This document shows, in pieces, positions 33,532 through 42,582 of a DNA stretch of 49,104 nucleotides. The position numbers and the translations under genes were made by a program. Where the stretch lies: contig CAUFRO010000015.1 of the NCBI GenBank assembly GCA_959027945.1, forward strand, positions 1-49,104, given 5' to 3'. Source of the DNA: an uncultured Collinsella sp. (lineage in GTDB: Bacteria > Actinomycetota > Coriobacteriia > Coriobacteriales > Coriobacteriaceae). Position 1 is the first letter of the stretch. The number at the start of each line of letters is the position of its first letter. A model generated the notes under the pieces. The model ran no database searches, had not been told where the DNA came from, and saw nothing but the letters and a program-made list of their open reading frames with translations.

Positions 33532-34686
33532 TTAGAAGCTACCGCGCTTCAGGAAGTCGGGAAGCTCGAACTGATCGTTGCCGAAGTTAGGAAGCTCGGT
33601 GCCACCGACGTTGCGGGTCGGAGCGGCCTGAGCCGGGCTGGTGGCCGGAGCGGTGCGCTGCGGCTCAGCGGAGGCAGCGGCCTTGCTCTGAGACTGCTGA
33701 GCAGCAAAGAGCTCGTCCTGACGGTTGACGTTGGAGTCGGAGAAGCCCGTAGCGATGACGGTGATACGCACCTGATCGCCCAGGGACTCGTCGACAACGG
33801 TACCGAAGATGATGTTGGCCTCGGAGTCGACGGCGTTGGCGACAACGTCGGCGGCGTCGCTGATCTCCTGGATGCCCAGGTCCTTGGAACCGGCGATGGA
33901 GAGCAGCACGCGCGTGGCGCCATCGATGGAGCTCTCGAGCAGCGGGCTGGAGATGGCCTGCTGGGCAGCGTCGACGGCACGGGTGTCCCCAGAAGAGGTA
34001 CCGATACCCATCATGGCGGTACCGGCCTGCTTCATGATGGTCTTAACATCGGCGAAGTCCAGGTTGATGATACCGGGGACGGTGATGAGGTCGGTGATGC
34101 CCTGGGTGCCCTGGGAAAGGACGCCATCGGCAATCGCGAAGGCCTCGAGCATGGTGGTCTTCTTCTCGGCGATGTCGAGCAGCTTATCGTTAGGGATGAC
34201 GATCATGGTGTCGACGCAATCGGAGAGGGTCTTAATGCCCTCCTCGGCGCTCTTCTTGCGCTTGCGGCCCTCGAAGGTGAAGGGCTTGGTCACGACGGCG
34301 ACGGTCAGTGCGCCGACCTCGTTCATCGCGATATCGGCAACGATGGGAGCAGCGCCGGTACCGGTGCCACCGCCCTCGCCGCAGGTGATGAACACCATGT
34401 CGGCGCCAGCGAGCGACTCGGCAATGTCGTCGCGGGACTCATCGGCAGCCTTGCGGCCAACCTCGGGGTTGGCGCCGGCGCCCAGGCCGCGGGTAAGGTC
34501 GGTGCCGATGTGCACCTTGATATCGGCATCAGAGATCGCGAGTGCCTGAGCATCGGTGTTGATGGCAACAAACTCGACGCCGCGGATGCCCTCTTCGATC
34601 ATTCGATTGACCGCGTTGGTACCGCCGCCGCCGACGCCGACCACCTTAATGACGGCAAGGTAGTTGTTGATCTCTGTCTCGTGCAT
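33532..34686 (-). CDS. ftsZ: Cell division protein FtsZ
   Basis: Tubulin-like GTPase forming the division ring. 384 residues: GTPase core with GVGGGGTNAVNRM, the tubulin signature GGGTGTGAAP, the T7-loop region NLDFADV, a Ser/Ala/Pro/Thr-rich linker (about 315-365), and the conserved tail ELPDFLKRGSF that docks SepF. The ATG at 34684-34686 has GGAGG six bases upstream. It is the last gene of the mraZ-to-ftsZ run, 199 bp after ftsQ with its own leader, and followed by a strong terminator. Confidence 0.97.
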   Translation of the reverse strand: MHETEINNYLAVIKVVGVGGGGTNAVNRMIEEGIRGVEFVAINTDAQALAISDADIKVHIGTDLTRGLGAGANPEVGRKAADESRDDIAESLAGADMVFITCGEGGGTGTGAAPIVADIAMNEVGALTVAVVTKPFTFEGRKRKKSAEEGIKTLSDCVDTMIVIPNDKLLDIAEKKTTMLEAFAIADGVLSQGTQGITDLITVPGIINLDFADVKTIMKQAGTAMMGIGTSSGDTRAVDAAQQAISSPLLESSIDGATRVLLSIAGSKDLGIQEISDAADVVANAVDSEANIIFGTVVDESLGDQVRITVIATGFSDSNVNRQDELFAAQQSQSKAAASAEPQRTAPATSPAQAAPTRNVGGTELPNFGNDQFELPDFLKRGSF

Positions 34687-34742
34687 GTCGGTCCTCCGAA
34701 CAAAGGTTATAGCCATAGCATGGGTCGACCCCTGCGCACATT

Positions 34743-34821
34743 AACCTTCAGGTTGAAAGTAAATGCAAAGGTAAACCGTATTATGGTTGCACATTATGAA
34801 CGTATCAGTCAAATAATTGAC
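34743..34821 (-). promoter_or_regulatory. ftsZ leader with stem-loop and GTCAA-TTGAC inverted repeat
   Basis: The 199-bp gap between ftsQ and ftsZ has a GTCAA-N4-TTGAC inverted repeat (34808-34821), a GTCAAT/CATAAT candidate promoter pair (17-bp spacing) overlapping it on the minus strand, and a short AACCT-GA-AGGTT hairpin (34743-34754) in the leader. AT-rich compared with the genes. Confidence 0.4.
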
Positions 34822-34885
34822 CGTGAAAACCAAACAAACCAGATAAACGGCGTGGTATGGCCCCTCAACAAAGCATCAACCAGCG

Positions 34886-36142
34886 CTACGAGGTCGGAGC
34901 ATTCCTAAATGTGTAGTTACCCGGAGAGCGCACATTGATATACGTTACGCCCTCTACCTGCGAAAGCAACTTGGTGACTACGCGTTCCTTCTTGACGATA
35001 TCGTCCGAATCGCCCAGCGACACTTCAATGCCGTTATTGAGGTTTGCCGAGATGGCTTCGACCGAAGGCGTGGAAATATCCTTGACTTGTCCCAAGAACT
35101 CGCTCGAAAAACCACGCACATAATCCAACCCAGCCTTAACGGCCTTGGAGCTCACTGCCTGGCCGGAAACCGGAGCGACATCCGCCGAGACATCAGTCAA
35201 CAACACCGCGCCATAGTGCTTAGCGAGCGCCAGTGCGGCATCAATGCCGGTCAGGGTATTTGAGCCCTGCCCTGTCGTGATGACGTTGCCCTGGTCGTCA
35301 ACTTCGACCGACGTCGACAGCGGGGCGATCCAGGTGTCATCATCCCCGATGGCCCAGGCAAGGTCATCGGAGCTGATATAGGCAATTGCAATGACCTTGC
35401 GCTCCATCGGCGTAATGATGAGCGTATGCGGGAACTGACGCTGGACATCCACGCCCGAGACCCACGGGTTCTGCTTGAGATCCTCGGTAATCTGGTCGGG
35501 ATCGACGTTAAAAAGCGACGTTCCCTCGGGCAAATCGATCAGCTGGATAGCATCGTGCTTCGTCACATGCTCGCTGCCTTGAATCTGAATATCAGTGGCA
35601 GTAAACAATCCAGAGTTAATCACCACGATGGCAACGACGACGAGCACGGCCAAGGCGGCCAGAACCCCGCCCACGATTTTGCCTTTGCCTGCAACGACAG
35701 AAGCGGCGTCTGATGTTTTATTTGCCATCGCCCCAAGTGAAGACAACGGGTTTACGCCTTTTTTACCCGAAGGCTTCTTGGCGGTAGCCGGCACCGATGT
35801 CAGCGAGCGCGGTTTCGATGCGCCCAGTGTGCGACCTGGACGCGCCGCTTTAGTTCCCGTCGAGGGCTTAGGAGTTGCCATGGGGCGGGCAGGCTTGGCG
35901 CCCATAACAGACTTTGACGTCACCGAGGGACGCGAGGACTTTTTTGCAGCCGGACGATTACCGAGCTGCGAGCCGACGACCGGACGACTGGTCTGTCGAG
36001 CATGCCCGACAGGCTTAGAGTGCGCGACGGTATTGCGTTGAGGTTTGGCAGGCGCGCCGGAACGCCCTCCGGCGCGGCGGAAGGTGGGTTTCGATGCTCT
36101 AGAAGCCGAGGAATTTAACTTCCGGTCTGAGCTCGATGCCAT
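34886..36142 (-). CDS. ftsQ: FtsQ/DivIB-type division protein with long disordered N-terminus
   Basis: Single-pass divisome protein that binds FtsL/FtsI. 418 residues: a basic, Ser/Pro/Lys/Arg-rich cytosolic region (1-155, unusually long for FtsQ), one membrane helix (about 157-178, VGGVLAALAVLVVVAIVVI), the POTRA domain (about 180-250, DIQIQGSEHVTKHDAIQLI) and a C-terminal FtsQ/DivIB beta domain. The ATG at 36140-36142 lies inside the end of murB (44-bp overlap), with GGAGG close upstream. Order murB-ftsQ-ftsZ fits the cluster. Confidence 0.9.
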   Translation of the reverse strand: MASSSDRKLNSSASRASKPTFRRAGGRSGAPAKPQRNTVAHSKPVGHARQTSRPVVGSQLGNRPAAKKSSRPSVTSKSVMGAKPARPMATPKPSTGTKAARPGRTLGASKPRSLTSVPATAKKPSGKKGVNPLSSLGAMANKTSDAASVVAGKGKIVGGVLAALAVLVVVAIVVINSGLFTATDIQIQGSEHVTKHDAIQLIDLPEGTSLFNVDPDQITEDLKQNPWVSGVDVQRQFPHTLIITPMERKVIAIAYISSDDLAWAIGDDDTWIAPLSTSVEVDDQGNVITTGQGSNTLTGIDAALALAKHYGAVLLTDVSADVAPVSGQAVSSKAVKAGLDYVRGFSSEFLGQVKDISTPSVEAISANLNNGIEVSLGDSDDIVKKERVVTKLLSQVEGVTYINVRSPGNYTFRNAPTS

Positions 36143-37010
36143 ACGCCTCCCTCACCTTTCCGTGCACATGTCTGATAACCGCGGCAACGTCATCGGCCGA
36201 GGCAGTTCCGTTATTAACGATAAAATTAGCGTGAACGGGCGAAACTTCCGCGCCGCCAATCGAAAAACCCTTTAATCCACAATCCTCGATAAGCTTGCCC
36301 ACACTCGCATCGGGCGGGTTGCGAAAGACCGACCCGCAGGATGCGCGACCCATGGGCTGTGTACGCTTGCGCCTCGTCAGGCACCGCTCCATGCGCTCGC
36401 GAATGTCGGCCTTGGGCGCCGGTTTAAGTTTGAGCACGCACTCGAGGATGATCTCATTGCGGGGAAGGCTACATTCGCGGTAGCCCCAAGTGATCTCGGA
36501 CCCCGCATAATGCTTGATACCGGATACCGGGTCAAACGTTACGACATCCTCAACCAGCGAGCCAATCCATTCGGTCCGTGTGCCGGCATTCATAGATATC
36601 GCACCGCCGACCGACCCGGGGATGCCAACGGCAAACTCAAGGCCCGAGAGGCTACGCGACAGGGCATCGTTGACCAGGCGCGCAAACATCACGCCCGCAC
36701 CGACCGTCAGCGTACAACCGTCATCGGCAACAACCGTGCGCTGAAACTCACGTCCGAGCGAAATGACGGCACCGCGATAACCGCCATCGGCAACCAGCAG
36801 ATTGGAGCCCTTGCCGACGATGACCCACGGCACCTGCTCGCGATCGAGCACCGCCACGGCGCGGCGGAGGGCATGATAGCTATGGCACGTCACAAAGAGG
36901 TCGGCCTTGCCGCCGATACGATAGCTCGTATGACGCGCAAGGCGCTCGTCCTCGATCACATCCGTGTCGATCATGCCCGAGAGCGCCATGACGGCGTTAA
37001 ACAGACCCAT
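36099..37010 (-). CDS. murB: UDP-N-acetylmuramate dehydrogenase
   Basis: FAD enzyme that reduces UDP-GlcNAc-enolpyruvate to UDP-MurNAc. 303 residues: FAD-binding segments TSYRIGGKADLFV, VIVGKGSNLLVADGGYRG, and GIPGSVGGAISMNAG, and the C-terminal SCGSVFRNPP with the catalytic-type Ser/Cys, and KLIEDCGLKGFSIGGAEVS. The ATG at 37008-37010 follows the murC stop by five bases. The Shine-Dalgarno is weak, so coupling to murC is likely. It overlaps the start of ftsQ. Confidence 0.95.
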   Translation of the reverse strand: MGLFNAVMALSGMIDTDVIEDERLARHTSYRIGGKADLFVTCHSYHALRRAVAVLDREQVPWVIVGKGSNLLVADGGYRGAVISLGREFQRTVVADDGCTLTVGAGVMFARLVNDALSRSLSGLEFAVGIPGSVGGAISMNAGTRTEWIGSLVEDVVTFDPVSGIKHYAGSEITWGYRECSLPRNEIILECVLKLKPAPKADIRERMERCLTRRKRTQPMGRASCGSVFRNPPDASVGKLIEDCGLKGFSIGGAEVSPVHANFIVNNGTASADDVAAVIRHVHGKVREAYGIELRPEVKFLGF

Positions 37011-37015
37011 TAGAC

Positions 37016-38434
37016 TTAAGCGTCTTTCTTGGCAGTCAGATACTCGATAAACTCGGGACCGACGGTCGTAACGTCACCGGCACCCATTGTGAGCAGCAGG
37101 TCGCCCTCGCCCACCATCTGCTCGAGCTCCTGATTAAGCTCAAGACGGCTGGAGCAATACACGACCTCCTTACCAGGATGCTTGGCGCGCACGGTATCGG
37201 CGAGCATCTTAGAGGTGACACCCGGAATGGGCATCTCGCCAGCCGAGAACACATCAATCAGCAGCAGTTTATCGGCATTGGCAAATGCATCGGCAAAGTC
37301 GTCGCACAGGGCCTGCAGGCGCGAATAGCGGTGCGGCTGGAACACGACGTCGACGTGCTTGTAGCCCAGCGACGAAGCGGCAGCAAGCGTCGCCTTGATC
37401 TCGGTGGGGTGATGGCCGTAATCATCGACCACGGTGATGCCATCGATATCGCCCACGTGGGTAAAGCGACGACGGACGCCCTCAAAGCTCGAAAGCGCCT
37501 TGGCGGCGGCGTCGATGTCAAGGCCCAGGACATGGGCGACGGTGAGTACCGCCGTGGCGTTGAGCATGTTGTGGCGACCGGGATTGCTCTTGATCTCCAC
37601 GGCATGCTCAGTGCCGTCCTCAAAGCGAACGATAAAGTCGCTCTGGATGCCCTTGACATCCGGGTGCATGCAGACGATGTCGTTGCCCTCGGCAAAGCCG
37701 TAGGAAAGCACGTGACGACCCGTCGACTTGGCGAGCTCGACCAGATGCGGGTCCTCACCGCAGACGATGACGGTGCCGTCCTCGCCCACCAGGCTCATGA
37801 ATTTGGCGAAAGTTGCCTCGATCTCCTCGATACCCGAGTAGTGATCGAGGTGGTCGGCCTCGACGTTGGTCACAATGACCACGTTGGGGTTCAGGAACAG
37901 GAAGGAGCTGTCGGACTCGTCGGCCTCGGCGACAAAGTAGTCGCCCGAGCCGTTCTTGCCGTTCGTGTCATAGCCCTCGACGATGCCACCGATCAAGAAG
38001 CTCGGATCCAGACCCATGCGGTCGAGCATGGTGGCGCACATCGAAGACGTGGTGGTCTTGCCATGCGTGCCGGCAACAGCGACGGTGGTGTAGCCGTGGC
38101 CCAAAGCAGAGAGCATCTTAGCACGGGGCCACACGGGAATACCAAGCTCGCGAGCGCGCACGAGTTCAGGGTTGGACTCCGGAATAGCGGTGGAGACAAC
38201 AACCACGTCGGGCTTGACCTCGTCGATCGTGGCGGCCTCATGGCCCACATGCACCTTCACACCAGCGCGGGTAAGCTGGCGGATATAACGTGACGTCTTA
38301 AGGTCGGAGCCGGTAACGGCATAACCGCGCTCGTGCAGAACGAGGGCGATGCCGCTCATGCCGGCGCCGCCGATACCGATAAAGTGGGCGCTCTTAAACT
38401 CGGGCGCGGAGGTTGCAGTCTGGGAATCAGCCAT
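37016..38434 (-). CDS. murC: UDP-N-acetylmuramate-L-alanine ligase
   Basis: Adds L-alanine to UDP-MurNAc, the first peptide step. 472 residues in Mur ligase order: N-terminal HFIGIGGAGMSGIA nucleotide motif, central ATP motif VAGTHGKTTTSSM, the DYGHHPTEI segment and the C-terminal domain. The ATG at 38432-38434 has AAGGAG about 11 bases upstream, slightly long spacing. It lies 97 bp after murG and just before murB. Confidence 0.96.
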   Translation of the reverse strand: MADSQTATSAPEFKSAHFIGIGGAGMSGIALVLHERGYAVTGSDLKTSRYIRQLTRAGVKVHVGHEAATIDEVKPDVVVVSTAIPESNPELVRARELGIPVWPRAKMLSALGHGYTTVAVAGTHGKTTTSSMCATMLDRMGLDPSFLIGGIVEGYDTNGKNGSGDYFVAEADESDSSFLFLNPNVVIVTNVEADHLDHYSGIEEIEATFAKFMSLVGEDGTVIVCGEDPHLVELAKSTGRHVLSYGFAEGNDIVCMHPDVKGIQSDFIVRFEDGTEHAVEIKSNPGRHNMLNATAVLTVAHVLGLDIDAAAKALSSFEGVRRRFTHVGDIDGITVVDDYGHHPTEIKATLAAASSLGYKHVDVVFQPHRYSRLQALCDDFADAFANADKLLLIDVFSAGEMPIPGVTSKMLADTVRAKHPGKEVVYCSSRLELNQELEQMVGEGDLLLTMGAGDVTTVGPEFIEYLTAKKDA

Positions 38435-38531
38435 GTGCTCGTGTACTCCTTGCGTAAACACTGCCTGTAACCCGTTAACTGTACCGCACCTACCGCATCA
38501 GCGCGAGGGCGACCGACGATATCCCGTCTAA

Positions 38532-39647
38532 CTAACGCAAACCCTCTACCGCATCCGCCAGAAGAGCGGCGGCCCTATCCTGGGCCAGACCACGCGCCGC
38601 CTGACGCATGGCGTCGCGCGCCGCCGCGTCATCGACCAGGTGCAGCAGTTCATCGGCAAAGGCAGAACCGTCGATATCGGCATCGGCGCAGAGCACGCCG
38701 GCCCCAGCGTCGACCAGATAACGGGCATTGGTGGTTTGGTGGTCGGCCGTCGCATGCGGGTACGGCACGAGCACCGAAGGCACGGCGAGTGCAGCGATCT
38801 CGGCCACGCTCGATGCGCCCGAACGCGAGAGCACCAAATCGGCAGCAGCCAGCATATCGCCCATGTTGTCGATGTAAGGCTGGACGCGGTAACGCTTCGC
38901 CTCCTCGGGCGTCAGCGCCAAAGCGCGCTCGGTCTCCTCAAAGCCGTCGGCACCCGTCGAATGCAACACATAGAGGTTCTTGCGCGAAAGCAGCTCGTTT
39001 TTGAGCGAAGCCACACGCTCGTTGAGGTGCTGGGCGCCAAGTGAACCGCCAAAGACGAGCAGCAGCGTAGCGTCCTCGGGAACGCCAAGTGCCTTGCGGC
39101 CGCGAGCGCGATCGCCCTCGATCACCGAGCGACGTACGGGGTTGCCGGTCATGAGCACGTGGTCAGGGTCACCTTCGCGCTCAAAGACCGAACGCGCTGC
39201 CGGCACCGAGATGCACACGCGGGCGGCGTGGGAGTTCATCATCTTGTTGGCCAGGCCCGGAACAGAGTTCTGCTCATGCAGCAGATACGGAACGCCCGCG
39301 CCCTTGCACCACCCCAGCAGCGGAACCTCGACATAGGCACCAAAACCAATGGCGGCATCGGGCTTGCCGACCTTTGAGAAATGACTGGCGAGCGCACGCT
39401 TGGCTTTGTTGACACGCCACAGCGAGGTCAGCGCCGTCCAAGGACGGGAGCGGTCGAAGCCCGTGACCGTAATGGGCACAAAATCAAACCCAGCCTCGGG
39501 GACCAGACGACCCTCGAGCTTGCGCGACTGGCCCACGAACACAACGTGGTGGCCACGGTCACGCAGCTCTTCGGCCAAGGCGAGCGCGGGGTTGATGTGC
39601 CCGGCCGTGCCGCCGGCTGCAATAGCAACGGTCATTTTATCGGTCAT
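38532..39647 (-). CDS. murG: MurG glycosyltransferase (lipid II synthesis)
   Basis: Adds GlcNAc to lipid I at the inner membrane. 371 residues with the N-terminal AAGGTAGHINPALALAEEL loop, LLHEQNSVPGLANK, the GGSLGAQHLNE loop, and the donor-binding SRSGASSVAEIAALAVPSVLVPYPHATADHQTTNA. The ATG at 39645-39647 has AAGGGA five bases upstream and lies inside the end of ftsW (about 11-bp overlap). Confidence 0.96.
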   Translation of the reverse strand: MTDKMTVAIAAGGTAGHINPALALAEELRDRGHHVVFVGQSRKLEGRLVPEAGFDFVPITVTGFDRSRPWTALTSLWRVNKAKRALASHFSKVGKPDAAIGFGAYVEVPLLGWCKGAGVPYLLHEQNSVPGLANKMMNSHAARVCISVPAARSVFEREGDPDHVLMTGNPVRRSVIEGDRARGRKALGVPEDATLLLVFGGSLGAQHLNERVASLKNELLSRKNLYVLHSTGADGFEETERALALTPEEAKRYRVQPYIDNMGDMLAAADLVLSRSGASSVAEIAALAVPSVLVPYPHATADHQTTNARYLVDAGAGVLCADADIDGSAFADELLHLVDDAAARDAMRQAARGLAQDRAAALLADAVEGLR

Positions 39648-41157
39648 GGTAGTCCCTTCGTACACGCGGTCCCTGGTCGTCGGTACGCAGACGCGCCGAC
39701 GGGTCCGAGTTCAAATCGATTCGATTATATCCGCCGCCCGCGTTGCGAGGGCTGGGGCGCTGAGGACGACCTTGCGGCGCCGTTCGCTGACGCGGGCGGG
39801 CTGCCGGCTCGGTCGCAGAGCCATCCAGGACGGTAAAACCGTTACGCGAAGATCGCTCGCCGCGCACGTGGGGCACGCCGGCGGTACTCTCATCCATAAC
39901 GGCAAAGCTCTCGCGGCGACGGTCGTACTCATCGCGACGGGCGCTCTCGTACGAAACGCGCAGGATCAACCCGGCAAGCATAAGCGACACAATAATCGAC
40001 GAACCGCCGTAGCTAATAAACGGCAACGGTTTGCCCGTCATGGGAAACACGTTGAGGATGCCAAGCGCATTAATCAAAAACTGCACCGCGAGAATGACCG
40101 CGGAGCCAGACGCCATAAGCGCGCCCCGACGATCGGTCGCCTGCTCGGCAATGCGAAACGCCGAGTAGACCAGCATCGCAAACACCAAGAAGAACAGCAC
40201 GGTTCCGACAAAACCGACTTCCTCGCCAATGATGGCCAGGATGTAGTCATTGTGCGCCTCGGGCAGATACGAGTACTTCATGGTTGAGTTGCCGATGCCA
40301 CGGCCGAACAGACCGCCCGAGGCAAAGGCCATGATGGCAAGCGTGGCCTGATAGCCGTCACCATACTCGTCGGCCCAAGGGTTCAAGGCAACCTGAATAC
40401 GCACCATACGGTACGGCTCTGCAACAAGCGCAATCACGATCACGAGAATGCCGAAGATTAGCACGCCGATGATAAATCTGGGGTCGAGACCCGCAAACAA
40501 CGCCATGCACATGAGGGTCAACAGGATGATCAGGACAGTACCGAAATCGGGCTGGATAAAGATCAGAAAGAGCGAAATGCCCAAGTAGATGCCCATCTTG
40601 CGAAGGAATTCGTTGATGTTGCCACCGGGCGAAAAGAAACGATCAAGCATGATGGCCGAATACGCAATGGCAAATGGCTTTAAAAACTCGGAAGGCTGGA
40701 ACTGAATACCGGCGATGTTGAGCCAGCGCGTGGCGCCACGGCTGCCGCTGCCCACCAAGAACACCAGAAGCAGTAGCCCCATCATGCCGATGAGGAAGAT
40801 CCTGAGCACGTCTTCCCCAAACCAACTGTCCGGCAAGATGCGCACGATGGCAGCCATAGCCAGCACGCCAACTCCGGCAAACGCGGCTTGTCGAAACAGA
40901 AAAAACGTCGCCGAGCCATTCTCGTGCAGCGCCTCGACCGAAGACGCCGAGTACACCATCAGCAGGCCAAAGCACACCAAGGTAAACAGGCAGGCCATGA
41001 ATATCAAACGGGGGCGCATGATACGGGCGGGAACGCCGGCAATATAGCGTTCGCTAAACGTCTGCCCGCCGCGACCGGAACGCGGTGTGCTGCGCCGCGA
41101 GGAAGCACGGTCCGAGTCGGGCCTCCTCATACCTTGTCGGGGGCTCTCCTCTCTCAC
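39637..41157 (-). CDS. ftsW: FtsW, SEDS-family septal glycosyltransferase
   Basis: Polymerises septal glycan with FtsI. About 506 residues: an Arg/Ser-rich cytosolic N-terminus, about ten membrane helices with the SEDS residues (IQFQPSEFLKPF, FIQPDFGT, IIGEEVGFVG, PLPFISYGGSSI) and a long basic disordered C-terminal tail of about 115 residues. The start is chosen as GTG at 41155-41157, because AGGGG stands six bases before it. A TTG six bases upstream and an ATG at 41128-41130 are alternatives. It follows murD directly. Confidence 0.93.
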   Translation of the reverse strand: MREESPRQGMRRPDSDRASSRRSTPRSGRGGQTFSERYIAGVPARIMRPRLIFMACLFTLVCFGLLMVYSASSVEALHENGSATFFLFRQAAFAGVGVLAMAAIVRILPDSWFGEDVLRIFLIGMMGLLLLVFLVGSGSRGATRWLNIAGIQFQPSEFLKPFAIAYSAIMLDRFFSPGGNINEFLRKMGIYLGISLFLIFIQPDFGTVLIILLTLMCMALFAGLDPRFIIGVLIFGILVIVIALVAEPYRMVRIQVALNPWADEYGDGYQATLAIMAFASGGLFGRGIGNSTMKYSYLPEAHNDYILAIIGEEVGFVGTVLFFLVFAMLVYSAFRIAEQATDRRGALMASGSAVILAVQFLINALGILNVFPMTGKPLPFISYGGSSIIVSLMLAGLILRVSYESARRDEYDRRRESFAVMDESTAGVPHVRGERSSRNGFTVLDGSATEPAARPRQRTAPQGRPQRPSPRNAGGGYNRIDLNSDPSARLRTDDQGPRVRRDYHDR

Positions 41158-41166
41158 CGGCAACCC

Positions 41167-42573
41167 CTATTCCATTTGCGATTTCGCCGCAGCGGCAAGC
41201 TGGGCCACATAGTCCTTAAACACGCGGCCGCGCTCCTCATAGCCCGAGAACTCATCGAACGAAGAACAGGCAGGAGAAAGTAAGATCACGTCACCACGGC
41301 TCGACAGCGAACGGGCGACGTCCACGGCATCGCGCAGGTCATCCGCCTGGGCGATATCCACATCGCCATCGACATCGGCCTCGTCCATAGCGGCGGTGAA
41401 GCGCTCGCGCGCATCGCCAAAGCAGACGACCGAGCGTACGTTATCCATAACAACGCGTGCGAAGTCCGTGAGCGGCGTGCCCTTATCGTGGCCGCCGAGC
41501 AGCAAGATCACGTCGTCATCGGGAAATGCCGTCAGTGCCTTCTCGACCGCATCGGTGTTGGTCGCCTTGGAATCGTTGACGTAGCGCACGCCGTCAATCT
41601 CGCCACACGGCTCCACGCGGTGCTCGAGCGGCTGGAACGAGGCCAGACCGCGGCAGACGCCATCGACATCGGCACCGACTGCCAGGGCAGCCGTGGCAGC
41701 GCACAGGACATTGATAACATTGTGATGGCCCGAGATCTTGAGCTCGGATGTAGCGATGAGCGGGGTCTCGACGCCCTTCAGGCGCACGATCATCTTGCCA
41801 TCGCGCACAAAGGCGGCATCCTCGCCCTCAGGCTCGTCAAAGGCAACCTTGCAGATGCGACGACCCGGCGTGTAGATGTACTCATCGAACTCGTGAATGC
41901 CGGCGTCTTCGACGTCGACAACCACCAGATCGTCATCGACCATATTGGCAAACAGTTTAATCTTGGCAAGCGCGTAGTTCTTATGGCTCTTATGCCAGCC
42001 CAAGTGGTCGGGAGTGATGTTGAGCAGCACCGCCACGCGGGGGTGGAGCTCGGTGGTCGTAGCAATCTGATAGCTCGAGAGCTCGGCCACAAACCACTCG
42101 TTATGGGCTCGGCCGTCAATCTCGTTGACCGGCGGCTCGCCGATGTTGCCGACAGCTACACTGGCCTCGCCGGCAGCCTTGAGCAGATAATCAGTCAGCG
42201 ACGTGGTGGTCGTCTTGCCGTTGGTGCCCGTGATGGCAATCCAGTTATCGGGTGACAGGCGATAGGCAAACTCGGGCTCACCCATAATCTGGGCGGCATG
42301 CTCGCGCCCGGCCTTAAAGAAGCCCGAGAACTCCGAGATGCCCGGGCACGTCACGCATACGTCATAGACGCCCTCGACCTGTTCGGTCCCATAGACAAAC
42401 GCCGCACCAGCAGCCTCGAGCGCACGCGTGGCGTCATTGGGCTCAGAGGTGCCGCCGCCATACACGGTAACGGCGCTCACGCGCTCGGGATGCGCCAGCG
42501 CCCAGCGGGCGACATCGAGACCGGATTTGCCCTGACCCAAAACGAGCAGGCTAAAGACATCAGCAAGAGGCAT
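41167..42573 (-). CDS. murD: UDP-N-acetylmuramoylalanine-D-glutamate ligase
   Basis: Adds D-glutamate to UDP-MurNAc-alanine. 468 residues: VLGQGKSGLDVARW nucleotide-binding start, ATP motif IAITGTNGKTTTTS, HLGWHKSHKNYALAK, NVINVLCAATAAL, and the C-terminal LLLGGHDKGTPL and LSPACSSFDEFSGYEERG segments. The ATG is 9 bp after the mraY stop, with only a weak Shine-Dalgarno (GGGATAG), which suggests coupling. Confidence 0.96.
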   Translation of the reverse strand: MPLADVFSLLVLGQGKSGLDVARWALAHPERVSAVTVYGGGTSEPNDATRALEAAGAAFVYGTEQVEGVYDVCVTCPGISEFSGFFKAGREHAAQIMGEPEFAYRLSPDNWIAITGTNGKTTTTSLTDYLLKAAGEASVAVGNIGEPPVNEIDGRAHNEWFVAELSSYQIATTTELHPRVAVLLNITPDHLGWHKSHKNYALAKIKLFANMVDDDLVVVDVEDAGIHEFDEYIYTPGRRICKVAFDEPEGEDAAFVRDGKMIVRLKGVETPLIATSELKISGHHNVINVLCAATAALAVGADVDGVCRGLASFQPLEHRVEPCGEIDGVRYVNDSKATNTDAVEKALTAFPDDDVILLLGGHDKGTPLTDFARVVMDNVRSVVCFGDARERFTAAMDEADVDGDVDIAQADDLRDAVDVARSLSSRGDVILLSPACSSFDEFSGYEERGRVFKDYVAQLAAAAKSQME

Positions 42574-42582
42574 GAAAGACCA

